From positions 14,771,905 to 14,835,904 of the forward strand of contig NC_088646.1 of assembly GCF_964019385.1 (NCBI RefSeq): 64,000 bases of DNA. Direction: 5' to 3'. Made by a program: the position numbers and the translations under genes. Positions 12,061-22,586 of this stretch are shown here, one piece after another. Under the pieces are notes generated by a model. The model saw only the letters and a program-made list of their open reading frames with translations. It was not told where the DNA came from and searched no databases. Positions within the stretch are counted from its first letter, which is position 1. Every line of letters begins with the position of its first letter. Source of the stretch: Sycon ciliatum. Lineage: Eukaryota > Porifera > Calcarea > Leucosolenida > Sycettidae.

Positions 12061-15000
12061 GGCGCGCATAGGTGCGCAGAGGGGCGCAGAGGCAGGCAGA
12101 GACGCGTAGGTCCGCGCAGAGGCGCGCAAAGACACGCAAAGGCTCACAGAGGCACGCAGAGGCGAACGGAGGCACGCAGAGCCGTGTGGAAGCGCACAGA
12201 GGCGCGCAGAGGTGCACAGAGGTGCGCAGAGGCATGTAGAGGCGCGCAGAGGCGAGCAGAGGATCGCCTGAGACACGCGCAGAGGCGCACAGAGGCGAGC
12301 AGAGGCACGCATAGCCGAGCAGTGGAGCGCAGAGGCGCGCAGAGGCACGCAGAGGCGCGCAGAGGCACGCAGAGGCGCGCAGAGGCACGCAGAGGCGCTC
12401 AGAGATGCACAGAGGCGCGCAGAGGCGGGCAGAGGCACGCAGAGGCGCGCAGAGGCCAGCAGAGGCCAGCAGAGGCGCGATGAGGCGCGCAAAGGCTCGC
12501 AGAGGTGCTCAGAGGCGCCCAGAGGCGCGCAGAGGCGCGCAGAGGCGCGCAGAGGCGCGCAGAGGCGCGCCAATGCGCGCACAGGTGAGGAAAGGGCGGG
12601 CATAGGCGTGCAGAGGCGCGCAAAGGCGCGTAGAGGTGCGCAGAGGCGCGCAGAGGGGAGCAGAGGCACGCAGAGGCGAGCAGAGGCAAGCAGAGGCGCG
12701 CAAAGGCGCGTAGAGGCCCACAGAGGCACGCACCGGTGCGCATATTCGCGCAGAGGCGGGCAGAGGGGCGCAAAGGCGTGCGCAAAGGCGAGCAGAGGTG
12801 CAGAGGCGCGCGCAAAGGCGAGCAGAGACGCGCAGAGGCGCGCACAGGCACGCAGGGGCGCGTAGAGGCGCGCAGAGGCGAGCAGAGGAGCGCCTGTGCG
12901 CCCAAAGGCGAGCTCAGAGGCGAGCAGAGGCACGCAGAGGCGAGCAGTTAAGCGCAGAGGCGCGCAGATGCGCGCAGAGGCGCACAGAGACGCGCAGAGG
13001 CGCACACAGGCACGCAGACGCGTGTAGAGGCGCGTAGACGCGCGTAGCGGCGCGCAGAGGCGAGCAGAGGGGCGCCTGTGCGCCCAAAGGCGCGCGCAGA
13101 GGGGCGCAGAGGCGCGCATAGGCTCGCAAAGGCGCGCAAAGGCTCGCAGAGGCGCTCAAAGGCGCTCAAAGGCGCGCAGAGGCGCGCAAAGGCGCGCAGA
13201 GTCGCGCAAAGGCGCGCAAAGGCGCGTGGAGGTGCGCAGAGGCGCGCAGAGGGGAGCATAGGAAAGGCAGAGGCGCACAGAGGCGAGCAGAGGCAAGCAG
13301 AGGCGCGCAAAGGCGCGCAAAGGCGCACAGAAGCACGCACAGGTGCGCACAGGCGGGCAGGTGCGCGCAGAGGCGCGCAGAGGCGTGCGCAAAGGCGAGC
13401 AGAGGCGCAGATGCGCGGGCAACGGCAAGCAGAGGCGCGGAAAGGCGCTCAGAGGGGCGCAGCGGTGCGCAGAGGCGCGCAGCTGTGCGCAGAGGCGCGC
13501 AGAGGCGCGTAGGTCCGCGCAGAGGCGCGCAGAGACGCGCAAGGGCACGCAGAGACACACAGAGGCGAGCGGACGCACGCAGAGCCGTGTTGAAGCGCAC
13601 AGAGACGCGTAGGGGCGCGCAGACGCGAGCAGAGTAGCGCCTGAGAAACGCGCAGAGGCGCACAGAGGCGAACAGAGGCGCGCAGAAGCACGCATAGCCG
13701 AGCAGTGGAGCGCAGAGGCGCGCAGAGGCACGCAGAGGCGCGCAGAGGCGAGCAGAGGCCAGCAGAGGCGCGCAGAGGCGCGCAAAGGCTCGCAGAGGCG
13801 CACAGAGGCGCGCAGACGCGCGTAGCGGCGCGCAGAGGCGAGCAGAGGGGCGCCTGTGCGCCCAAAGGCGCGCGCAGAGGCGCGCAGAGGCGCGCATAGG
13901 CTCGCAAAGGCGCGCAAAGGCTCGCAGAGGCGCTCAAAGGCGCGCAGAGGCGCTCAAAGGCGCGCAGAGGCGCGCAAAGGCGCGCAGAGGCGCGCAAAGG
14001 CGCGCAAAGGCGCGTAGAGGTGCGCAGAGGCGCGCAGAGGGGAGCATAGGAAAGGCAGAGGCGCACAGAGGCGAGCAGAGGCGAGCAGAGGCGCGCAAAG
14101 GCGCGCAAAGGCGCACAGAGGCACGCACAGGTGCGCACAGGCGGGCAGGTGCGCGCAGAGGCGCGCAGAGGCGTGCGCAAAGGCGAGCAGAGGCGCAGAT
14201 GCGCGGGCAACGGCAAGAAGAGGCGCGGAAAGGCGCTCAGAGGGGCGCAGCGGTGCGCAGAGGCGCGCAGCTGTGCGCAGAGATGCACAGAGGCGCGCAG
14301 AGGCGGGCAGAGGCACGCAGAGGCGTGCAGAGGCGAGCAGAGGCCAGCAGAGGCGCGCAGAGGCGCGCAAAGGCTCGCAGAGGCGCACAGAGGCGCGCAG
14401 ACGCGCGTAGCGGCGCGCAGAGGCGAGCAGAGGGGCGCCTGTGCGCCCAAAGGCGCGCGCAGAGGCGCGCAGAGGCGCGCATAGGCTCGCAAAGGCGCGC
14501 AAAGGCTCGCAGAGGCGCTCAAAGGCGCGCAGAGGCGCGCAAAGGCGCGCAGAGACGCGCAAAGGCGCGCAAAGGCGCGTATAGGTGCGCAGAGGCGCGC
14601 AGAGGGGAGCATAGGAAAGGCAGAGGCGCACAGAGGCGAGCAGAGGCGAGCAGAGGCGCGCAAAGGCGCACAGAGGCACGCACAGGTGCGCACAGGCGGG
14701 CAGGTGCGCGCAGCGGCGTGCGCAAAGGCGAGCAGAGGCGCAGATGCGCGGGCAACGGCAAGCAGAGGCGCGGAAAGGCGCTCAGAGGGGCGCAGCGGTG
14801 CGCAGAGGCGCGCAGCTGTGCGCAGAGGCGCGCAGAGGCGCACAGAGGCACACAGAGGCGCGTAGGTCCGCGCAGAGCCGCGCAGAGACGCGCAAGGGCA
14901 CGCAGAGACACACAGAGGCGAGCGGACGCACGCAGAGCCGTGTTGAAGCGCACAGAGGCGCGTAGGGGCGCGCAGAGGCGAGCAGAGTAGCGCCTGAGAA

Positions 15001-16610
15001 ACGCGCAGAGGCGCACAGAGGCAAACAGAGGCGCGCAGAAGCACGCATAGCCGAGCAGTGGAGCGCAGAGGCGCGCAGAGGCACGCAGAGGCGCGCAGAG
15101 ATGCACAGAGGCGCGCAGAGGCGCGCAGAGGCGGGCAGAGGCACGCAGAGGCAAGCAGAGGCCAGCAGAGGCGCGCAGAGGCGCGCAAAGGCTCGCAGAG
15201 GCGCTCAGAGGCGCCCAGAGGCGCACAGAGGCGCGCAGAGGCGCGCCGAGGTGCGCAGAGGCGTGCAGAGGCGCGCCGAGGCGCGCAGAGGTGCGCAGAG
15301 GCGGGCATAGGCGTGCAGAGGCGCGCAAAGGCGCGTAGAGGTGCGCAGAGGCGCGCAGAGGGGAGCAGAGGCACGCAGAGGCGAGCAGAGGCAAGCAGAG
15401 GCGCGCAAAGGCGCGTAGAGGCGCATAGAGGCACGGACAGGTGCGCATAGGCGCGCAGAGGCGGGCAGAGGGGCGCAAAGGCGTGCGCAAAGGCGAGCAG
15501 AGGTGCAGAGGCGCGCGCAAGGGCGAGCAGAGACGCGCAGAGGCGCACACAGGCACGCAGGGGCGCGTAGAGGCGCCCAAAGGAGGCGCCCAAAGGCGAG
15601 CTCAGAGGCGAGCAGAGGCACGCAGAGGCGAGCAGTGGAGCGCAGAGGCGTGCAGATGCGCGCAGAGGCGCACAGAGACGCGCAGAGGCGCACACAGGCA
15701 CGCAGACGCGTGTAGAGGCGCGCAGACGCGCGTAGCGGCGAGCAGAGGCGAGCAGAGGGGCGCCTGTGCGCCCAAAGGCGCGCACAGAGGCGCGCAGAGG
15801 CGCGCATAGGCGAGCAAAGGCGCGCAAAGGCTCGCAGAGGCGCTCAAAGGCGCGCAGAGGCGCGCAAAGGCGCGCAGAGGCGCGCAAAGGCTCAGAGGCG
15901 CGCAAAGGCGCGCAGAGGCGGGTATAGACATGCAGAGGCGCGTAAAGGCGCGTAGAGGTGCGCAGAGGCGCGCAGAGGGGAGCATAGGAAAGGCAGAGGC
16001 GCACAGAGGCGAGCAGAGGCGAGCAGAGGCGCGCAAAGGCGCACAGAGGCAAGCACAGGTGCGCACAGGCAGGCAGGTGCGCGCAGAGGCGCGCAGAGGC
16101 GTGCGCAAAGGCGAGCAGAGGCGCAGATGCGCGGGCAACGGCAAGCAGAGGCGCGGAAAGGCGCTGAGAGGGGCGCAGCGGTGCGCAGAGGCGCGCAGCG
16201 GTGCGCAGAGGCGCGCAGAGGCGCGCAGAGGCACGCAGAGGCGCGTAGGTCCGCGCAGAGGCGCGCAGAGACGCGCAAAGGGACGCAGAGACACGCAGAG
16301 GCGAGCGGACGCATGCAGAGCCGTGTTGAAGCGCACAGAGGCGCGCAGAGGCGCGTAGGGGCGCGCAGAGGCGAGCAGAGTAGCGCCTGAGAAACGTGCA
16401 GAGGCGCACAGAGGCGAACAGAGGCGCGCAGAAGCACGCATAGCCGAGCAGTGGAGCGCAGAGGCGCGCAGAGGCACGCAGAGGCGCGCAGAGATGCACA
16501 GAGGCGCGCAGAGGCGGGCAGAGGCACGCAGAGGCGCGCAGAGGTGAGCAGAGGCCAGCAGAGGCGCGCAGAGGCGCGCAAAGGCTCGCAGAGGCGCTCA
16601 GAGGCGCCCA

Positions 16611-16680
16611 GAGGCGCGCAGAGGCGCGCAGAGGCGCGCAGAGGCGCGCAGAGGCGCGCAGAGGCGCGCAGAGGCGCGCA
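16611..16680 (+). repeat. Perfect decamer run, 7 copies
   Basis: Seven consecutive identical units (GAGGCGCGCA phase) with no substitution, between a unit with GCGCCCAGAGG and one with GCGGGCATAGG. The paralogous site at 42,141-42,280 has fourteen copies between the same flanks. Confidence 0.95.
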
Positions 16681-18048
16681 GAGGCGGGCATAGGCGTGCA
16701 GAGGCACGCAAAGGCGCGTAGAGGTGCGCAGAGGCGCGCAGAGGGGAGCAGAGGCACGCAGAGGCGAGCAGAGGCAAGCAGAGGCGCGCAAAGGCGCGTA
16801 GAGGCGCATAGAGGCACGCACAGGTGCGCATAGGCGCGCAGAGGCGGGCAGAGGGGCGCAAAGGCGTGCGCAAAGGCGAGCAGAGGTGCAGAGGCGCGCG
16901 CAAAGGCGAGCAGAGACGCGCAGAGGCGCGCACAGGCACGCAGGGGCGCGTAGAGGCGCGCAGAGGCGAGCAGAGGAGCGCCTGTGCGCCCAAAGGCGAG
17001 CTCAGAGGCGAGCAGAGGCACGCAGAGGCGAGCAGTGGAGCGCAAAGGCGTGCAGATGCGCGCAGAGGGGCACAGAGACGCGCAGAGGCGCACACAGGCA
17101 CGCAGACGCGTGTAGAGGCGCGCAGACGCGCGTAGCGGCGAGCAGAGGCGAGCAGAGGGGCGCCTGTGCGCCCAAAGGCGCCCGCAGAGGCGCGCATAGG
17201 CGAGCAAAGGCGCGCAAAGGCTCGCAGAGGCGCGCAGAGGCGCGCAAAGGCGCGCAAGCCGCGCAGAGGCGCGCAAAGGCGCGCAGAGGCGCGCAGAGAC
17301 GCGCAAAGGCACGCAGAGACACGCAGAGGCGAGCGGACGCACGCAGAGCCGTGTTGAAGCGCACAGAGGCGCGCAGAGGCGCGTAGGGGCGCGCAGAGGC
17401 GAGCAGAGTAGCGCCTGAGAAACGCGCAGAGGCGCACAGAGGCGAACAGAGGCGAACAGAGGCGCGCAGAAGCACGCATAGCCGAGCAGTGGAGCGCAGA
17501 GGCGCGCAGAGGCGCGCAGAGGCACGGAGAGGCGCGCAGAGGTGCGCAGAGGCGCGCAGAGGCACGCAGAGGCGCGCAGAGGCGAGCAGAGGCGAGCAGA
17601 GGCGAGCAGAGGCCAGGAGAGGGGACCAGAGGCACGCAAAGGCTCACAGAGGCGCTCAGAGGCGCCCAGAGGCACGCAGAGGCGCGCAGAGGCACAGAGG
17701 CACGCAGAGCCGCGCAGAGGCGAGCAGAGGCCAGCAGAGGCCAGCAGAGGCACGCAGAGGCAAGCATAGGCGCGCAAAGGCTCACAGAGGCGCTCAGACG
17801 CACGCAGAGGCGCGCAGAGGCGCGCAGAGGCGCGCAGAGACGCGCAGAGGCGCGCAGAGGCGAGCAGAGGCGACCAGAGGCGACCAGCGGTGCACAGAGG
17901 CAAGCAGAGGCGCGCAAAGGCTCGCAGAGGCGCTCAGAGGCGCGCAGAGGCGTGCAGAGGCGCGCAGAGGCGCGCAGAGGCATGCAGTGGCGCGCAAAGG
18001 CGCGTAGAGGTGCGCAGAGGCGCGCAGAGGGGAGCAGAGGCACGCAGA

Positions 18049-18738
18049 GGCGCACAGAGGCGAGCAGAGGCGCGCAAAGACGCGTAGAGGCGCACAGAGG
18101 CACGCACAGGTGCGCACAGGCGCGCACAGACGGGCAGAGGCGTGCGCAAAGGCGAGCAGAGGCGCAGAGGCGCGCGCAAAGCGAGCAGAGACGCGCAGAA
18201 GCGCGCACAGGCACGCAGAGGCGCGTAGAGGCGCGCAGAGGCGAGCAGAGGAGCGCCTGTGCGCCCAAAGGCGCGGGCGCAGAGGCGCGCAGAGGCAAGC
18301 AGAGGCGAGCAGAGGCGAGCAGCGGTGCGCAAAGGCTCGCAGAGGCGCTCAGAGGCGCCCACAGGCACGCAGAGGCGCGCAGAGGCGGGTATAGGCGCAC
18401 AGAGGCGAGCAGAGGCGCGCAAAGACGCGTAGAGGCGCACAGAGGCACGCACAGGTGCGCACAGGCGCGCACAGACGGGCAGAGGCGTGCGCAAAGGCGA
18501 GCAGAGGCGCAGAGGCGCGCGCAAAGCGAGCAGAGACGCGCAGAAGCGCGCACAGGCACGCAGAGGCGCGTAGAGGCGCGCAGAGGCGAGCAGAGGAGCG
18601 CCTGTGCGCCCAAAGGCGCGGGCGCAGAGGCGCGCAGAGGCAAGCAGAGGCGAGCAGAGGCGAGCAGCGGTGCGCAAAGGCTCGCAGAGGCGCTCAGAGG
18701 CGCCCACAGGCACGCAGAGGCGCGCAGAGGCGGGTATA
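18049..18738 (+). repeat. 345-bp tandem duplication
   Basis: Copies at 18,049-18,393 and 18,394-18,738 look identical, including the private 9-base unit GCGCAAAGCGAGC and the GCGCGGGCGCAG variant near 18,268 and 18,613. The homologous locus in the right-hand segmental copy (about 43,635-43,980) has only one unit, so this duplication arose after the 8-kb duplication, or was lost there. Confidence 0.92.
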
Positions 18739-21700
18739 GGCGTGCAGAGGCGCGCAAAGGCGCGTAGAGGTACGCAGAGGCGCGCAGAGGGCAGCAGAGT
18801 CACGCAGAGGCGCACAGAGGCGAGCAAAGGCGAGCAGAGGCGCGTAGAGCCGCACAGAGGCACGCACAGGTGCGCACAGGTGCCCACAGGCGGGCAGAGG
18901 CGCGCAGAGGCGTGCGCAACGACGAGGAGAGGCGCACAGGCACGCGCAAAGGCGAGCAGAGGCACAGAGGCGCGGGCAACGGCAAGCAGAGGCGCACAGA
19001 GGCGCTCAGAGGCGCGCACAGGCGAGGAGAGGAGCGCCTGAGACACGAGCAGAGGCGCACAGAGGCGGACAGAGGCGCGGCGCGCAGAAACGCGCAGAGG
19101 CGCGCAGAGGCGCGCAGAGGCCAGCAGAGGCGCGCAGAGGCGGGTATAGGCGTGCAGAGGCGCAAAGGCGCGTAGAGGTGCGCAGAGGCACGCAGAGGGG
19201 AGCAGAGGAAAGGCAGAGGCGCACAGAGGCGAGCAGAGGCAAGCAGAGGCGAGCAGAGGCAAGCAGAGGCGCGCAAAGGCGTGTAGAGGCGCACAGAGGC
19301 GCGCACAGAGGCACGCACAGGTGCGCACAGGCGCGCAGCAGAGGCGCGCAGAGGCGTGAGCAAAGGCGAGCTGAGAAGCAGATGCGCGCCCAAAGGCGAG
19401 CAGAGGCACAGAGGCGCGGGCAACGGCAAGCAGAGGCGCGGAAAGGCGCTCAGAGGTGCGCAGCGGTCAGACGCGCAGAGGCACGCAGAGGCGCGTAGGC
19501 CCGCGCAGAGGCGCGTAGAGGTGCGCAGAGGCGCGGATAGGGGAGCAGAGGCACGCAGAGGCGCACAGAGGCGAGCAGAGGCAAGCAGGGGCGTGCAAAG
19601 GCGCGTAGAGGCGCCACAGAGGCACGCACAGGTGCGCACAGGCGTGCAGAGGCGCGCAGAGGCGTGCGCAAAGGCGAGCAGAGGCGCAGATGCGCGCGCA
19701 AAGGCGAGCAGAGGCACAGAGGCGCGGGCAACCGCAAGCAGAGGCGCGGAAAGGCGCTCAGAAGCGCGCAGAGGCGCGCATAGGTGCGCAGAGGGGCGCA
19801 GACGCGCGCAGAGGCACGCAGAGACGCGTAGGTCTGCGCAGAGACGCGCAAAGACGCGCAAAGGCTCACAGAGGCACGCAGAGGCCAACGAACGCACGCA
19901 GAGCCGTGTGGAAGCGCACAGAGGCACGCAGAGGTGCACAGAGGCGCACAGAGGCATGTAGAGGCGCGCAGAGGCGAGCAGAGGATCGCCTGAGACACGC
20001 GCAGAGGCGCACAGAGGCGAACAGAGGCGAGCAGAGGCACGCATAACCGAGCAGTGGAGCGCAGAGGCGCGCAGAGGCGCGCAGATGCACGCAGAGGCAC
20101 GCAGAGATGCACAGAGGCGCGCAGAGGCGGGCAGAGGCACGCAGAGGCGAGCAGAGGCCAGCAGAGGCACGCAGAGGCAAGCAGAGGTGCGCAAAGGCTC
20201 GCAGAAGCGCTCAGAGGCGCCCAGAGGCACGCAGAGGCGCGCAGAGGCGGGCATAGGCGTGCAGAGGCGCGCAAAAGCGCGTAGAGGTGCGCAGAGGCGC
20301 GCAGAGGCGCGCAGAGGCACGCAGAGGCGAGCAGAGGCGCGCAAAGGCGCGTAGAGGCGCACAGAGGCACGCACAGGTGCGCATAGGCGCGCAGAGGCGG
20401 GCAGAGGGGCGCAAAGGCGTGCGCAAAGGCGAGCAGAGGCGCAGAGGCGCGCGCAAAGGCGCACAGAGGCACGCACAGGTGCGCACAGGCGGGCAGGTGC
20501 GCGCAGAGGCGCGCAGAGGCGTGCTCAAAGGCGAGCAGAGGCGCAGATGCGCGGGCAACGGCAAGCAGAGGCGCGGAAAGGCGCTCAGAGGGGCGCGCGG
20601 TGCGCAGAGGCGCGCAGCGGTGCGCAGAGGCGCGCAGAGGCGCGCAGAGGCACGCAGAGGCGCGTAGGTCCGCGCAGAGGCGCGCAGAGACGCGCAAAGG
20701 CACGCAGAGGCGAGCGGACGCACGCAGAGCCGTGTGAAAGCGCACAAGGGTGCGCCGAGGCGCGTAGGGGCGCGCAGAGGCGACCAGAGTAGCGCCTGAG
20801 AAACGCGCAGAGGCGCACAGAGGCGAACAGAGGCGCGCAGAGGCACGCATAGCCGAGCAGTAGAGCGCAGAGGCGCACAGAGGCGCGCAGAGGTGCGCAG
20901 AGGCGCGCAGGGGCACGCAGAGGCGCGCAGAGGCGAGCAGAGGCCAGCAGAGGCCAGAAGAGGCGCCCAGAGGCACGCAAAGGCTCACAGAGGCACCCAG
21001 AGGCACGCAGAGGCGCGCAGAGGCACGCAGAGGCGCGCAGAGGCGAGCAGAGGCCAGCAGAGGACAGCAGAGGCATGCAGAGGCAAGCATAGGCGCGCAA
21101 AGGCTCACAGAGGCGCTCAGAGGCGCCAAGAGTCGCGCAGAGGCGAGCAGAGGCGACCAGGGGCGACCAGCGGAGCGCAGAGGCAAGCAGAGGCGAGCAA
21201 AGGCTCGCAGAGGTGCTCAGAGGCGCCCAGAGGGGAGCAGAGGAAAGGCAGAGGCACACAGAGGCGAGCAGAGGCAAGCAGAGGCGCGCAAAGGCTCACA
21301 GAGGCACGCAGAGGCGAACGAACGCACGCAGAGCCGTGTGGAAGCGCACAGAGGCGCGCAGAGGTGCACAGAGGCGCGCAGAGGCATGTAGAGGCGCGCA
21401 GAGGCGAGCAGAGGATCGCCTGAGACACGAGCAGAGGCGCACAGAGGCAAACAGAGGCGAGCAGAGGCACGCATAACCGAGCAGTGGAGCGCAGAGGCGC
21501 GCAGAGGCACGCAGAGGCGAGCAGAGATGCACAGAGGCGCGCAGAGGCGGGCAGAGGCACGCAGAGGCGCGCAGAGGCGAGCAGAGGCCAGCAAAGGCAC
21601 GCAGAGGCAAGCAGAGGCGCGCAAAGGCTCGCAGAAGCGCTCAGAGGCGCCCAGAGCCACGCAGAGGCGCGCAGAGGCGCGCAGAGGCGCGCAGAGGCGC

Positions 21701-22164
21701 GCGGAGGCGCACAGAGGCGCGCCGAGGCGCGCAGAGGTGTGCAGAGGCGGGCATAGGCGTGCAGAGGCGCGCAAAGGCGCGTAGAGGTGCGCAGAGGCGC
21801 GCAGAGGGGAGCAGAGGCACGCAGAGGCGAGCAGAGGCGAGCAGAGGCGCGCAAAGGCGCGTAGAGGCGCACAGAGGCACGCATAGGTGCGCATAGGCGC
21901 GCAGAGGCGGGCAGAGGGGCGCAAAGGCGTGCGCAAAGGCGAGCAGAGGCGCAGAGGCGCGCAAAGGCGAGCAGAGACTCGCAGAGGCGCGCACAGGCAC
22001 GCAGGGGCGCGTAGAGGCGCGCAGAGGCGAGCAGAGGAGGGCCTGTGCGCCCAAAGGCGAGCGTAGAGGCGCACAGAGGCACGCACAGGTGCGCATAGGC
22101 GCGCAGAGGCGGGCAGAGGGGCGCAAAGGCGTGCGCAAAGGCGAGCAGAGGCGCAGAGGCGTGC

Positions 22165-22586
22165 GCAAAGGCGCACAGAGGCACGCACAGGCGCGCAGAG
22201 GCGGGCAGGTGCGCGCAGAGGCGCGCAGAGGCGTGCTCAAAGGCGAGCAGAGGCGCAGAGGCAAGGAGAGGCGCGCAAAGGCTCGCAGAGGCGCTCAGAG
22301 GCGCCCAGAGGCGCGCAGAGGGGCGCAGAGGAAAGGCAGAGGCACACAGAGGCGAGCAGAGGCGCAGAGGCGCGCGCAAAGGCGCACGGAGGCACGCACA
22401 GGCGCGCAGAGGCGGGCAGGTGCGCGCAGAGGCGCGCAGAGGCGTGCTCAAAGGCGAGCAGAGGCGCAGAGGCAAGGAGAGGCGCGCAAAGGCTCGCAGA
22501 GGCGCTCAGAGGCGAGCAGAGGGGGCAGAGGAAAGGCAGAGGCACACAGAGGCGAGCAGAGGCAAGTAGAGGCGCGCAAAGGCGCG
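22165..22586 (+). repeat. 211-bp tandem duplication
   Basis: The landmark GCGTGCTCAAAGGCGAGCAG occurs at 22,231 and 22,442, with matching sequence on both sides (GCGCGCAAAGGCGCAC before, GCAAGGAGAGGCGCGC after). The second copy has a short deletion next to GGGGGCAGAGGAAAGG near 22,518. Confidence 0.8.

Larger units (their letters stand above)
12870..21035 (+). repeat. 8-kb segmental duplication, left copy
   Basis: This block matches about 38,330-46,311. Offsets between landmarks are 25,576 bp near 14.1-15.0 kb, 25,526 near 15.4 kb, 25,596 near 16.8-17.5 kb, 25,241 near 18.6-19.0 kb and 25,276 near 20.2-21.0 kb. Each step is an insertion or deletion in one copy: about 50 bp near 15.2 kb, 70 bp near 16.6 kb, 345 bp at 18.05-18.74 kb, and a net 35 bp from 19.4 to 20.0 kb. 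The right edge is sharp at about 21,035. The left edge is uncertain because related modules also lie at 34.6-38.3 kb. Confidence 0.85.
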
